Source: Branchiostoma belcheri
Lineage: Eukaryota > Chordata > Leptocardii > Amphioxiformes > Branchiostomatidae
Direction of reading: 5' to 3'
Assembly: GCF_001625305.1 (NCBI RefSeq)
Contig: NW_017803987.1
Location: 2,003,803 to 2,067,802, forward strand
Length of the DNA stretch: 64,000 bases
Position numbers and translations under genes: made by a program. The notes beneath the pieces are model-generated. The model was not told the origin of the DNA. It was given only the letters and a program-made list of their open reading frames with translations, and ran no database searches. Every line of letters starts with the position of its first letter. Position 1 is the stretch's first letter. Positions 32,541-45,599 of this stretch are shown piece by piece.

Positions 32541-32955
32541 CTGTACAGTATGTAGATTGTGACCAAGCATACCCCGTATCTAGAGATACAGATGTAGAGT
32601 TCGAACATAAAAGGCTACCTACCTGCATAAAACATCAAAGGCAACCTACGGTATTAACATAGGATTGTTATCGTTACAATGAAGTATTTGCTGTTTGATG
32701 ACAAAACTGCACTGCTGCTGTGTCTCATAAGTTTGTATATCTTAACATCGGACATTTAGAGATGTTATTAATGTATATATATCGCAGTAGAGACTCCAAA
32801 CTGGTAGACTATCTGGTAATTCTAACCATAGAAATCCCGATTGCAGTCTCTGTCAACATAAACTCCGATCGGGATCTTTATCAGTCTCTACCATGACATA
32901 TACATTACAGTGGCTGTATTATGCCCAGTAAAAGAAGCTTTGTCAACATACAAAA
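32541..32955. repeat. local repeat family R, diverged copy 2
   Basis: Homologous to 31625-31880, with an insertion near 32770-32900 that contains the small inverted pair atcccgat/atcgggat. Part of a locally expanding repeat neighbourhood at 31.6-36.5 kb. Confidence 0.6.
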
Positions 32956-33050
32956 ATGACATGTATCTGTTGAAAATAAACAAAGCCAGCAATGGTTCAA
33001 AAGTGTACCGCTGTAAGTTGTATACATGTATACATAGTATAGGTCTGCTA

Positions 33051-33775
33051 CTATGTACGTATAGTTTATTTAATGGATGTATGTATTGGCTGTGATAGTC
33101 ATGCCAAATGCCAATACTTTACGAGTGAGTAAGACCTTGTCTAAGCCTCAAATGATGTGTTTTCAATATAGCTATTGGCAAAGACAAAGATTATTGTATT
33201 GGCAAAGAGTTTTGCGATAATTTGCAAACCATGTTCGGTATAACTGAGTGAGACGGCATCAAACTTAAAGTGTTGGACAGTGTTGAACAGAACATGGTAT
33301 AAAACACCTCCTATTCACTGAGTCGTGGTTGTTAATGTTTGAATATAGGCTATATGTCCCTCATGTTAGCATTTAAGTAAATACAATCTGTTAAAGCATG
33401 CATATAACATGTATGTGTACCCGCACCAAATACGGTACAGAATCGTGAAAGATACAGGTCCAAAATATCCATACCCGTACCCGTATAGATTTGCTCAATC
33501 AAATAACTTGTTGCCCTAATGTGTTACTATAGAACCGTCTTGGTCTAACCACTAAGATGAAACTCTAGCATTGGGAAAAGATGAAACAGTGTATGTACAC
33601 TGAAACCAGTGACACCTTTAAGTTGAGATACTTTCTAATGCATTGGTTCTCTGCAAACACCTGACGTCTACATTAACATTATGTTAACTATCTATTTGTG
33701 TTTCTGTCATCACTGAAGACAGCAGTTTACTTACTCAGGTACGAACCTTTTCCTAAGCCTCTGTACCCGATGTAC
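33051..33775. repeat. ~720-bp segmental duplication, copy 1
   Basis: Co-linear with 35540-36252 over its whole length with modest divergence. Shared landmarks are tttacgagtgagtaag, gctattggc.aagacaaag, ggctatatgtccctcatg, gttaaagcatgcat and tactcaggtacgaacc. No ORF is conserved between copies, so it is non-coding. Confidence 0.92.
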
Positions 33776-35539
33776 TAAGTACTAATGAAAGCACTAAATA
33801 TATATCATACTAATGTTTTGACATACTAGTGATAGCCTTCGTAAAATGTAACACAAACACTTACAGACAGTAATATGAATCAAGAGACCATACAAGTACA
33901 ATACTATTATGGCAGAAACGATTGACAACACTTCTATTTAGTCCAAAGAAGAAAGAATTGAATCCAAACGTTCATTTGCTACATTTACATGCTTTCCGCA
34001 TGTTCACACAAGATAATGTTATATCAGGGCATAAGAGACTTACGGTATGTAAACTAACGTCTTGATTATCAATTCGCTAAATCAACAAGATACTTCTTCA
34101 AGTTCTTGGCTTATAAACAAACATATTGCTTATCTTCCCCGATGTCTACGCTGTGTTTGTGTATTTTCCCAATCGTGCGTATCCGTTGGGTTTAAGTGGT
34201 TGAAATGTGGTCTAGTTTCATTGCAGCGTTTCGAAGTACCTAATCTAGACAAAACACAGACTCAATTCCAGGAAATACATCCTTTATATCTAAGACCTTT
34301 AAGCTTAAACATTATAGTCGTAGGATAGTAGATACCCCTGTACAGATGTTAATGCAAGTTGATTAAGGATAGCATGAGTTGTGGCTATCACTTTGTATTT
34401 GACTATATTGGTATCCACAATTTAGCTTGGCATCTCCGTTAGCTTTTCTTCCTGTAGTCATTTACAAAAAGTATTGTGCTGGTATTAACACTATCTATTT
34501 GTTTTTGCAGTCGTTGGAACTTCTTGCAGTTGAAATCAGTAACTATTGAACAAACTACTTCAATAACAACAACTTCTGCAGGTATTGAACGATGATATTC
34601 TACATAGAGAATACGTATTGTGATCAGGCCCAGGCCAGGTTATTTTAACAAGTAAATACTTGATGTGTAACCTTCTCTTTTCGGTATAATTTGTATAACC
34701 CACGTAAAAGCTACCTGCATTGAATGAGCACTACTACTGTAACCGTTCTCACTATATATTGTACATTGCCCAGTTACCTTGGGTAGCCCTTTAAAATTGC
34801 CCCCGGCTAGTTGGACAGTCGTGGCCGCATATCATTTTATCCAGCATAACAAATCAAATCAATAATAACCTTGTACCTCAGCTAGGAAACTTTACATAGC
34901 TAGAGATGCTTCTTCATAATGATATAGAACCTGAAATGGAATTAGTTCCTGAAGCATATTAACGTTATATTGTCATACTTATGAGGTTGTGTGCAAAACA
35001 TATTGCTGAAAGATTCGGTATGCACTTGAGTCTTTTTGACTTACCATGTCACCAACGTGCTTCTCTTTTGAAAATGTTGGTTCTCTTTTTGAATATGTTG
35101 ATTTACGTACAATTGAGATAGAGCCAGAACAAGGGTCGTAGGAGACAATCTCTTGAATTTGTAGCTTACACTAAAACCCAATGCTGCAACAAATAGGAAC
35201 TATATGTTGACCAAAGCATTTGTCAATTTTTCCATACGACTATCACTTCGATTGTAAGTCCTTGATATCTTATATGGGCACTTGGGCAGTGCAATATATA
35301 CAAGTCTATCATTATCTATACCAGGACTTTCACCAATGTATTCACATACTAAATTCAAGTGTACCTTGACATGTATCCACCAATTCATTGTAGATTTAGG
35401 GCATTACTTAAAAAAAGACCTGAACGCTAGAAATTCTACCAACGATAAAAAGCACATTCTCATCCAATACTATACAGCCTTTCCTAAGGTAGGGTAGTCT
35501 CATAGTATGTTTGTTCTAACATAGCAATACATCATTCTA

Positions 35540-36252
35540 CATGTACATATAGTTTATATCATGAATGTATGTATTGGCTATGATAATCATGCCGATACTT
35601 TACGAGTGAGTAAGCCCTTGTCTAAGCCCCAAATGATGTGTTTTCAATATAGCTATTGGCGAAGACAAAGATTATTGTATTGGCAAGAGCCTTGCGATGA
35701 TTTGAAAAACATGGTCAATATAACCGAGTGAAACGGCATCAGACTTGAAATGTTGGACATTGGAAACGGAACAAAACATTGTATACAACCCCTCCTATTC
35801 ACAGAGATGTGGTTGTTAATGTTTGTTTGAATATAGGCTATATGTCCCTCATGTTAGCATTTAATTAAGTATCATCTGTTAAAGCATGCATACAACATGT
35901 ATGTGTACCCGCACCAAATACGGTACAGAGTCGTGAAAGATATGGGTCCAAAATAGCTGTACCCGTACTCGTATAGATTTGCTCAATCAAATAACTTGTT
36001 GCCCTATAATGTGTTACTAGGAACGTCTTGTTCTAACCACTAAGATGAAACTCTAGCATTGGGAGAAGATAAAACAGTGTATGTACACAGAAACCAGTGC
36101 CACTTTTGAGTTGAGATACTTTCTAAAGCACAGGTTCTCTGCAAACACCTGAAATCTACATTAACATTATGTTAACTATCTATCTGTGTTTCTGTCATCA
36201 CTGAAGACAGCAGTTTACTTACTCAGGTACGAACCTTTACCTAAGCCTCTGC
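35540..36252. repeat. ~710-bp segmental duplication, copy 2
   Basis: Direct-orientation copy of 33051-33775, with its start about 2.5 kb downstream of the first copy's start. Differences are scattered substitutions and short indels, so it is older than the gap-flanking duplication. Confidence 0.92.
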
Positions 36253-36274
36253 ACTAGTATCTGTATCTATAAGT

Positions 36275-36475
36275 ATCATCTGTTAAAGCATGAATACAAC
36301 ATGTATGTGTACCCGTAACAAATTCAGTACAGAATCGTACAGAAAAGAGACAGGTCCAAAATGTCTATACCAGTACCCGTATAGATTTGCTCAATCAAAT
36401 AACTTGTTGCCCTATAATGTGTTACTAGGAACGTCTTGTTCTATCCACAAAGATAAAACTCTAGCATTATACATT
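36275..36475. repeat. partial third copy of the segmental duplication
   Basis: Repeats only the middle part (gttaaagcatg, acatgtatgtgtacccgta, gatttgctcaatcaaataac, aactctagcatt), directly after copy 2. Confidence 0.85.
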
Positions 36476-36479
36476 ATAA

Positions 36480-37779
36480 TTTTTTGTATTATTAGTTTAG
36501 ATGTGTCCAGACCATCACGTTGGTAAAATGAACCATGGTTTGCAGTTTCCTTGATGGTGCTATTAACTAAATTAACATATGTTAAGATTTACTATTTGCA
36601 AGAAATAGATCACATGTTTTGGCTTATTGTGACATCTAACTTGTTGTTACGACAACTACAGTGGTACTTATATTTCATCAGCCTTATTTTGCAATGGAAG
36701 TAAAGTCATTACAACACCATATACACATCATTAACATTAAATGATAATGAAAATGTAATGTATGTATGTAAAAATACATTCAATATTCGTTATTATCGAT
36801 GTATTCAATGTCATGACATGGCTCGATCGAAAATATTTTGAATGATAGTAATAGTAAATTCGTTACATCTGATTTTTTGGCCCACCTTGTTGCACTACTT
36901 TCTCTCTATGCTGCATAATTACTAGTACCTATGGTGCATATATAATTACTAGTATGATCAGACGAAAATGCCCACAAGCAAAACTACGCACGGAAGCAAT
37001 AAGAAAAAACAACAACTGCAAAACAAAGCTCAAACCCATTATCTTACATAGCGATTCAGAGAAACAAGATGGGTATTTAACTGGCACTTTTGTACTTTGG
37101 TCGTAATTTAATATTCACTCTTGAATGCATCTATTTAGTCAGGAAATGAATAATCATTGCTTTTTCGATGTTCATATTAAGCAATAACCGATATTAATGT
37201 ATCTATATTTTTAATATGGTTCCTACAAAGCGATGAATCGACCACAAATCCTACAAATGCATGAACCCAACACCGAAAGCAAACGTGTGGGATTTTCTTT
37301 GCGGCCTGCTGCTGTCCCTCCCACGCATCTAGATAAATTATGTGTATGTCATACCGGCTGGTTTATCGAAAGGCATGCATATAATTAAGGTCGCGTATGT
37401 AAGGATTATATCCCAAATATAGTTTCCTAAGAGTAATCGTACGTAACGCGCTGGGTTTTCATACAACGGTAACCAAAGAAGCATCTGTCACCATATAAAT
37501 GAATTTGTACAACTACAATATAACAACGACTCAACATGTCTGATAACACATTACAGCCAAATTAACATATGCAGATCAAATATTAAATATGTCTAGTTGT
37601 TCGTAGATTTTTTGGCGCAGTACATTACTTCTAGGTACAAACATATTGGCAGTCAGGCTGGTAACTTGCCGTATGCTAAGTTCTAGAATCTAGCTTGCTA
37701 TGCCATTAAAAACCTCCGATAAATTAGTTATGTATGCAGGCACTGGAAGCTAGCTGCGTATACCAAAGGGGAGACGGGG
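36480..37779. other. intergenic AT-rich sequence
   Basis: No gene or recognised repeat. Confidence 0.35.
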
Positions 37780-38200
37780 AAACCGTTTTGCTGTCACCCC
37801 GACATAGATCTAACTTTTGGTATTTCCCTAAACCCTTTTGAGGCCCTCGACTTGATCAGCGGCTTTGTAATTCAAAAGGTCGCCTGGATTGAGAGGAAGA
37901 CAGGAGGTCTCTACTGTTTGTGCCCGGTTAGTGCTCGAGCTTCAAAGAAAGTCGGCTGGGTTTGTAAAATTGACTCTGTGAGCCACTTTTAGCCAGGTTC
38001 AGACGATAGCCCGGTGCGCAGGTGCACGTTGCCATAGTTACAGAAACTTGACCTTTATCGTTCGCGTGCTTTTAAGGGAGAATTGAGTATGACAAACACG
38101 TACGCGGAATGTAATGCCCACGCGGGAGGTTTTGGGCCTTCAGCTTGGCTGGTAAATTGTTTTTATCAATCAGTAACCAATCGCTTGCAAGCTGTCAACA
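37780..38200. promoter_or_regulatory. complex GC-richer tract, candidate cis-regulatory
   Basis: About 400 bases of non-repetitive, CpG-containing sequence inside otherwise AT-rich DNA. It has Sox-like aacaa(t/g) and homeodomain-like cores and no coding frame. Status as an enhancer is a guess from composition. Confidence 0.2.
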
Positions 38201-38389
38201 AGAAGTCGAAGATCTCATACCTCCTCAGAATATTTAGACAAATGTAATTATCATAATGTATTTGAATGATGGTCTCTAAAACCTTTTATACCTAATACTT
38301 AGTTATACTTTTTATTGATGGCCCTTTACCTTCTACCTGCATATCTGACGTATTTTTTAATAACATGTCTCTTATTCGAGGGCAACTGT

Positions 38390-39150
38390 TTTTTTTACCT
38401 TCGCCATGTTTTTTTTTGGTAGCGCTTGTATGTATGTGGTTTTGCGCGATAACTAAAAAAGCTATGGATGGATTGCCATGAGTTAATAACTGGTTAGACT
38501 TAAGTTCCCCTGGTGGTTTGTTATGGTACTGCAGCGGAACGTCCGGTCTTGATATTTCATCTGGATTTGCTAGAGTCGCGGGCTTTGGATGGTGCTCGGA
38601 AAGAAATGGCGTAATTTCGGGCTCCTAGTGGCTTGTTCTACAACTACAAGGCGTTTTAAAAAACTACTAGGATAACTTAATAATATGAAACGGTTGACAC
38701 ATCGTGATTTTGGGAATGTAGCTAGCATAAGTCATGCTTGACATAATCAGGTAGTGCAAATCAGGATTATATTTGCACAATTAATAAGAAAAATTCTATA
38801 AATCTACTGGGTTTAATGATAGGACTGTTAGAATTTGTAAAATATGTAATTGAGAACGAGAGAAATATATTAAGCAGATATTGATGAATATGTGAATGAA
38901 GACCTACTTTGAATAATTAATTGGAATTTGCTATAAAATCATAAGAATAATTGTCAGAAATTTCATACTTGCACCCTTTGAGAGGTTTGTGAGAGTGAAT
39001 ATCAATAAATACAAGTTATTCAAATCAGGACCTCATTTGCATAATTTATGAGAAGGTACTAGAATGGCCTTCTTCGTCAATATGAGACTGTCATCGGGTG
39101 GAGAATATGATCAACTAATATAATTTATGCAAAAATGATCTCATCTGCAT
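38390..39150 (+). mobile_element. diverged relative of the 24341 element
   Basis: Shares the order of blocks with 24341-25276: a poly-T/TGT tract, gcgataact...atggattg, cctggtgg followed by ggtactgcag, and then a(t)ttgca.aatta units. It is older and lacks clear ends. Confidence 0.5.
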
Positions 39151-41210
39151 ACTGATTGACAAACATTTATAATTCGTCAGTCATAATTTATAACGGCGGT
39201 GGTATGAGATCGTTGAACTCTTGTTTATCTAGTAATATTTTTAACGGCACGTTGTATGTTTGCCAAGTAATTTTCGTCAATTTATGCCACGGCATGCCTT
39301 CCTATGTCATCCGAACGTTCAGACGTTCACCCTTGTCTACAAGTTCATGTTATCCACGTGGCGTTGTTTACGTTGGTGCAACAACATCGTCTGACAATGT
39401 TACAAGGTTCCAATGTAAATCCTTCACATAATCGCTATACACAAAACGTCAATCTGCGACCTGACTATTTGGGCTTCTCTAAAACAAGATTCAAACAAGC
39501 AAATGATTTTAAAACATTGATTGTCAATTTATAAAAGCTCTAAACATTTACCATTTGGCGGTGTTGTCTTTATAAAAATCAGCACTCATTGGGCATTAGT
39601 ACGTGCGATATGTTGCAAAGTATACTGGCATTGCAGTAACAGCAGTAAAAAGCCTTATGCTTTGCAGTAACGTGCATTTGATAAATGTTATATCTATTTT
39701 ATAAGAAGAACAACATATTTACTTTATAAATTAATTATGCTAATTGAATCCTGTGCATATTTTTCAAGTGGACGCTTTCGGTTGCTTCTAGAGGCATCCG
39801 ATATATATTTTAAGTACGGGAAATCATATCTCAAAAAAACTACCTGATTTTATTTCATATCAACATATTTTAAGTGTAAGAACGATTGAAAGTGTAGATT
39901 TTCCTATTATGTAATTAACAACAGTTACTATGGCGACCGACTGTCATTTGATATCACTATGGCAATTAAACATGATAACCTAAGATACAGACCGTTTCAG
40001 GCATATATCATAATAGTGTAAAAATGAACTACATTATTGTAGTAAATGTGTTGTAAAGTTGTACCTACCTGCATAGAAAACACTTACCTGGTTGTAGAAT
40101 CCTGTAAATAGTTATATGTTAGATACAAGTTATCCTTTTTCGTGACCAGGTTGCATTTTTCAAATCCCATACTCACCAACAGGCTCACTTAAAATTTATG
40201 ACCCCCAAATTAAAAATTCTTGGTATTTTAAAGTGAAAGGATAGTCAAATGCTGTTGACATGTCTAGTAATACTGAGTATAGCACACCGCTACAAACATA
40301 GAGTACTGACACAGCGGTCGTACTATGTTTCCGCATTAGAAAGCAGGTTGACCGAAAAAAAATTAATATAAACTTACCTTAAAATGATAATACACTCCCA
40401 AAACACGTATCCTCCGGGAAAATTCGGTAAAAAGTCAAGTTATTCCATGCAAGGTCTGTCTTTAAGACAGTAGAACATGCGTTTGTTAATACACGCTGAA
40501 GTTGACTGAGTTTAGTGGGCACTGGGTGAGTTCGCGCCTTCGTTCCCCCAACATAGTCACGTGACGGACCGTACCATTTTAAACGAGACATACTCTTTAT
40601 TATTCTCTCTCAGAAAAACTTAAACGTGAACTAGCTATACATATACAACCCATGATAGCTAAGCGACAACTTTAGAGTAATGTAGTCAACAATATGTTAT
40701 AAACAAGATGATTCATAAATGATCCCTCGCACACCCCCGTTTGTAAAATGGTATAGTCCACGTACCAAAGTTACCTCTAGTCACGTAGACCACGTGACTA
40801 CTATACACTTATGCAACGTCTTTTTTAACTGGCACGTTTTCTAACGGTTTATGTTACAAAAAAACTGGTTGTATAACAAGGGAGAGGACTGGTTAAAACA
40901 ACGTGACAGAAAAACACGTGCCTCAGAAACACGTGTTTACCTACGAAAATTACAGTTGGACAAACCATAAAAGACAGAACCCAAAATTTACTTTATGCCA
41001 TACTATACTAAACTAACTTCAGTAAAGTAGCAAGTATATAAGAACACAGTTCTCAATATATTGTCATATTTCAATAAGATATGCTGTTTATTAGCACCTT
41101 TGATAAGACGTATACATGTAGTTTCTAACATTGTGTGATTGTATTTACAGTATATGATATACTATATGCTATATGATTATACTATATGATATAGGGCCAT
41201 TAATAGAGCG
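39151..41210. other. intergenic sequence
   Basis: No gene recognised. Several E-box cacgtg motifs occur (40789-40794, 40915-40940), clustered but without other support. Confidence 0.35.
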
Positions 41211-41612
41211 GTATCAGTTTTTGACCAAACAAGAATTAAGTACAATCATTTTCTAGGCGTTTGTTCAGATAGAATTTGCCAAAAAAAGAAAACAAAAGCG
41301 TTGAATATGTCCAGGTAAAATTCACGAAAAATAAAGAAAACGTTGCAACCGAAACCTATTTTTCAAAATTTGAATAAACCCGTTATATAACTGACTTTTG
41401 CTAATCCTTACGTACTAGATAGGTATCAGTTTATTAACAAAACATGCATACAGTATCATAATTTGAAGGTGTTTACAATTCACCGAAATAAAAAAAGCGT
41501 TGCGTATGTTTAAGTGTAATTCGCACCACAAAAAAATAATAAAGGAAAAGCCACAACTGAAACCTATTTTTAAAAATTTGAATAAAACCGTTATATAACT
41601 GACTTTTAGCTA
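41211..41612. repeat. tandem duplication, ~212-bp unit
   Basis: Unit 1 (41211-41422) and unit 2 (from 41423) both run from gtatcagttt through a caaaac block, gaaa.cctatttt.aaaatttgaata to cgttatataactgactttt. Confidence 0.8.
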
Positions 41613-42397
41613 AGCGGTGTTTGATCCCTAGTTCCTATACCAGCCCTGGCCGTTGTAGGGGACGAGGTAGAAAAACGTGATCCCATGCGCGGTTACGTAA
41701 AGCGTACCCCGTACACGTGAGCTACAAACACGTGCAGCCGTGCGGCCGCCGCAAAAGGAGGCAAGAGGATGGCTGGGTTTGACGTACAAACGCAAAGAAC
41801 CACTACAGACTGTGCGTACTACTTACTATACTACACAAGGGTTGGCGTTGACGCCAATTATACGTTAGTGAAATAATTTAGTAAAGTCTCCTATTTATAA
41901 AGATATAATTAAAAATTGGATGGCTGATATATTAATAAAAAAGAATATAAATGTTCAAGTCACTATTCCTAACGTTGGCGTTCCGATGTCTTTTTTTCTT
42001 CTATTCTTCATTTGTGTCACATTGTATACATGTATATGATATTTGTATCTATCTGCCAGTAACTGATGTTGTGCATGCTATATATGTCATGGTTAATTTC
42101 TGCAACGCAAATAATAACTGCAATACGTGCTCAATCCGTGCATTACGTTTCGATGCTTTCAATGAACACACCGGGGCATACGTTTTGTATGTAGTATGTG
42201 GATTTTTGTACAAATTGATGATTTATCTTGAGATTTTAACAAATTTTTCTTTTTGATAGACTTTTGGGATGGGTGAAAACGTCAGGCTAGTTCAAGTACT
42301 TTAAAAAATCATCGGCGAGTGAACCGTTCAGTTCTGAAGAGGGTCGTACTACATGTGACGTCAGATGTAGTAGCTTGTCGACCCGTGACAAGTGTGA
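41613..42397. other. intergenic sequence
   Basis: A short GC-rich stretch with cacgtg motifs near 41715-41740, then AT-rich DNA. The 101-codon ORF at 41951-42256 has a hydrophobic start but no recognisable family. Confidence 0.35.
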
Positions 42398-42799
42398 GGC
42401 CACAGCAAGTAATTTCTATGGATGACATCAGCGCGCGCATTAATTTTCGCCTGATTTGGGGGGAAAAAACAAGAAATTTTGTTGCCTTCTGACAGTTTTC
42501 GACATTGGGCAAAAGATGGGCAAAGATGTCTGCTATCATGCCGGGAGGTGGATGGCAGATAACTATGAAGAGAGGAGACAAGAAAAGGCTCTGATTTAAT
42601 GTTTTGTTTCTTACTTTGATGCAGTGATATGTGGTGCTGGCTGTGTATATGTGATGTTCGTACTGAATCAAAACCGTTTGTAAAATGATTGAGTCAAAAA
42701 TTTAAATTGTTTTTTAGCCCGCCTTGTTTTTTGTCGCCCGCTCGCATTAGATGTGGAGTCTGCGGAGGATGTCATCCATAAAATTTACATGCTGTGGCC
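42398..42799 (+). mobile_element. Harbinger-like MITE, 402 bp (family H)
   Basis: GGCCACAGCA ends (42398 and 42799), an internal tatggatgacatc block on both sides, and a TGA duplication at 42395-42397 and 42800-42802. The right half (cgcccgctcgcattagatgtgga) recurs at 61231-61415 in the opposite orientation. Confidence 0.82.
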
Positions 42800-42802
42800 T
42801 GA

Positions 42803-43478
42803 CGCTGAAAACGCAGACTCTTCCCGCCACCTGTCGTCTAAATTCTACGCCACGTTCAACACATTTGCGTCATCAGTTTGCACGTGGATTCTTGGAGTCC
42901 GCTCAAAAGTCTGTTACCGCAGTTTTGAGTGCTCGGCTGGTGTTAAAAGTAGTGTACTTTTCAGTCATGATACACCATATCTATACCAAGGCCTCTCCTT
43001 GGCTCGAATCGACAAGAAAACTGTTTAGAGGCCTTGGCTGATCTTAAAAGTAGTGCTCTTTTCAAGCATGGCACAATTTCTCAATGTATCTCATTGGCTC
43101 GAATCACCATTGAGAATATAAAAAACTGTTTGGAATTTTTCTACTTTTTTGTACCTTACTGTCAGTAAAGCGACGAAAGGAAATGCAGTTTTGGCCCTCA
43201 AGGCTGGAATAATATCTGGGGGAGGTGGTGGAATGAATAGCAAGCATTGGACGCCTTCTATACATTTTCCCCTTAATTCTACTACATGTGGTGTGACTTA
43301 TATGTAGAGGCTAGGGGGTTAATTATTGAGCCCATTGAGAGACAAACTTCGGTCCAGGTGAAATAATCATTCAGTTCTCACTCCATCCATGTGATGATGG
43401 GTACCTGACTTCGGTTGGGGAGGTAAAAAGCGACGGAAGGAGACGGATGGCCTTATAACACCGTTCCCGGCTAGATTA
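42803..43478. other. intergenic sequence
   Basis: Contains a short direct repeat (ggcctc.cctt/ggccttggctgatct, and ctcattggctcgaatc beside ccttggctcgaatc) around 42990-43100. No gene. Confidence 0.35.
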
Positions 43479-43671
43479 TGCTGAGGTCACATTTCCAAAC
43501 CGGGGCCCGGCCGGGCTGTTTCGATTAATGAAAAACCAATAACTTATATCAATAATATACAAAAATAGTATTTTTTTCAACAATTTTGTGCTTTGTTGTC
43601 TTTTATTTTCTTTTGTTTTCGTTCCATAAGACTGCCCGGCCGGGCCCTGGTTTGGAAATGTGACCTCAGCA
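43479..43671. mobile_element. MITE, 193 bp, 38-bp TIRs, TTA duplication
   Basis: The TIRs start tgctgaggtcacatttcc and run 38 bases with one mismatch (43479-43516 and 43634-43671). TTA flanks both ends (43476-43478, 43672-43674), pointing to a PIF/Harbinger-type element of a different family from H. The core is AT-rich with no ORF. Confidence 0.85.
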
Positions 43672-43674
43672 TTA

Positions 43675-44736
43675 ACAACCCACTAGTCCCTACGGCCTCA
43701 AAGGCTTTGGGACCTGTATGTCTACGTGACGCGCGCGGGGTACACTGAATCAGAGATTTCCTCTCAAATCGCTGCAAATATCGGGCACGTTTTTTCCATG
43801 TCACGCCGACCTTTCCCAAAACGATTTACGTAAGAGAAGACTGGACCACGCCACCGTGAGTCGCACCGTTTTCCATCGGGAAGTGTCACTTATATAACCG
43901 AGGACCCTTCCACGAAAATCGGTCGCTCTAAGCGCGCTCTTATGTAAATCGCTGGGTCAACGTGACCCATGCGTCAGGTTGTTGTAAGCTTGCCGCGCTC
44001 TTACTCTCGTAGTAACGTCGTTGTATGGCCACTTTTCAGGCTGCTCTGACGACCCTTCTTTGAAAGACTGCGTCAGAGCTAAACCCCGTATTTCAGCCAC
44101 GTTTTCAAAGAGTTCACGTGTAGAGGGTCTCCTTCAGTAGTGACGCAAAGGCAATGACGTTCGTATGATGTTGGTGAAGGGTTTTGCTAGAAGCAAAGTA
44201 CAGCTCGATAGAGCCTGATATCTTTCCTCATGGCCCACCTGTATATGTGATCTTGAAAGTTGGTAGAAATCATTATGAAGCAAGTTTAAACTGTAATATC
44301 CAACACAAAAATTGGTCTCACCAAAATTTTCAACTGTACAACTCCAGTCTTTTTTTTTTATTATTTATTTATTTCTAGTAACAAAGAAATAACATACATT
44401 TGAATTTTTTTAAACAACTCCAGTCTTTGTCAAGGAATGAGCAATCCATCGGTTCTGTGACGTCACGCAGATAACACACGTGACTCCGTGAGCAGTGGAT
44501 CATAGGTTGCAGGAAGTCTGTGGCGCCCCCCGTCTCTGTTGTATATGTGATGTTCCCACTGAATCAAAACCATTTGTACAATGATTGAAAACGTTTTATT
44601 TTTCAACGTTGTTTCAGTGAGAAATGGATGTTGATAATAGTTGGTACTAAACTTAGCACAATGTAGGTATCACTTCTTCTTCTACAAGGTTTCAAAACTT
44701 AAAAATTTAGGAATCTTTTAGAGTCTCTAAAGTCTC
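43675..44736. other. intergenic sequence with a family H fragment
   Basis: Bases 44540-44600 (tatatgtgatgtt.c.actgaatcaaaacc) match the interior of the family H MITEs at 42398 and 61231 and are a decayed fragment. The rest shows no gene. Confidence 0.5.
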
Positions 44737-44833
44737 TGGTATGACTCGGCCGGGGATCGAAATCACAACCTACCTACTAGTACCTACCGAATGCAAGGCG
44801 AGCGCTCTATCCACTTGGCCATTGCACCGGTAC
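44737..44833 (-). mobile_element. tRNA-like SINE head
   Basis: The minus strand has TGGCCAAGTGGATAGAGCG (A box) and TTTCGATCCCCGGCCGAG (B-box region) in tRNA-like order, with an insertion between them. It is too diverged and extended to be a functional tRNA gene. Confidence 0.55.
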
Positions 44834-44834
44834 A

Positions 44835-45165
44835 ATAAAGGTTCATCATCATCATCTTTGTTACTGCTCATCCCTCTAAGAAGAGGATTATTAGCAGCTG
44901 CGCAGATTAGTGACTGTGTGCAAAGTGCAAACAAAGGGTAGGGTAGGGGTGGACGTAGTCAAGTGCAAGGACAGGACAAGTGAAATCAGTGGTGCTAGTA
45001 TTACACATATTTACATATGTACAAGGACAGGGAGGCAGCTCAATGCAGCGAAGCCCGTCCAAGCTCTGCTTTGAACTGGGAGATGGACTTCGCCTCCGCC
45101 ATACTGGGCTCAAGTTTATTCCACTCCTTGATGGTGCGAGGGAAGAACGAGGGCCTGTAATAACA
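44835..45165 (-). mobile_element. LINE 3' end with ORF2 C-terminus
   Basis: The minus strand encodes PSFFPRTIKEWNKLEPSMAE and then AKSISQFKAELGRASLH followed by TGA, the typical C-terminal end of CR1/Jockey-type ORF2. After it come about 200 bases of 3' UTR and a (GAT)n tail at about 44845-44860. It is truncated just after the FPRTI block. Confidence 0.8.
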
Positions 45166-45546
45166 GGTTATCTATTATATTAGGTCCTCGATTTCTGGTA
45201 TTCTCCAGACAAATTCCACCCACCGTCAGAAATTATCGGTCATTCGTCCAGGCTCTAAATTGACGTTCGCTCGCGGGCGTTCCGAATCCCAGGTCGCGAA
45301 TTAGGGACTATATACTCATTCTGGGTTAAATGAGGGTTAATAGCTGAGGTCAATCCGCTCTTAGCTGTTACTATAGCGGGTCAAATGTCAAACGATATAA
45401 CATATGAATTAATAATCATACAGCTGGGTTCGGAACCTAGAGAGAGGGACGCTCAACGTTAAATAAAGATTATTAAATTGTATTTGTTTCATAACACTGT
45501 TTTCATTGGGGACTACAAACGGGAACCATCTGCAAATCACTGGTAT

Positions 45547-45599
45547 TTTTTTGCTGGAAAATCTAGCATATATTATATGCTAGATTTTCCAGCAAAAAA
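45547..45599. repeat. perfect 53-bp palindrome
   Basis: Arms 45547-45572 and 45574-45599 are exact reverse complements around one base. It would form a 26-bp hairpin with no loop. Confidence 0.92.

Noticed and set aside
41951-42256. Secreted protein (101 codons with hydrophobic start)
   Set aside because: Low-complexity AT-rich DNA gives Phe/Leu/Tyr-rich frames. No downstream domain or conservation can be shown.
42309-43041. ORFs of 91-120 codons
   Set aside because: They lie in or across the family H MITE and share its repeats.
44737-44833. A functional tRNA gene on the minus strand
   Set aside because: The spacing between boxes is expanded and the stems do not close well.
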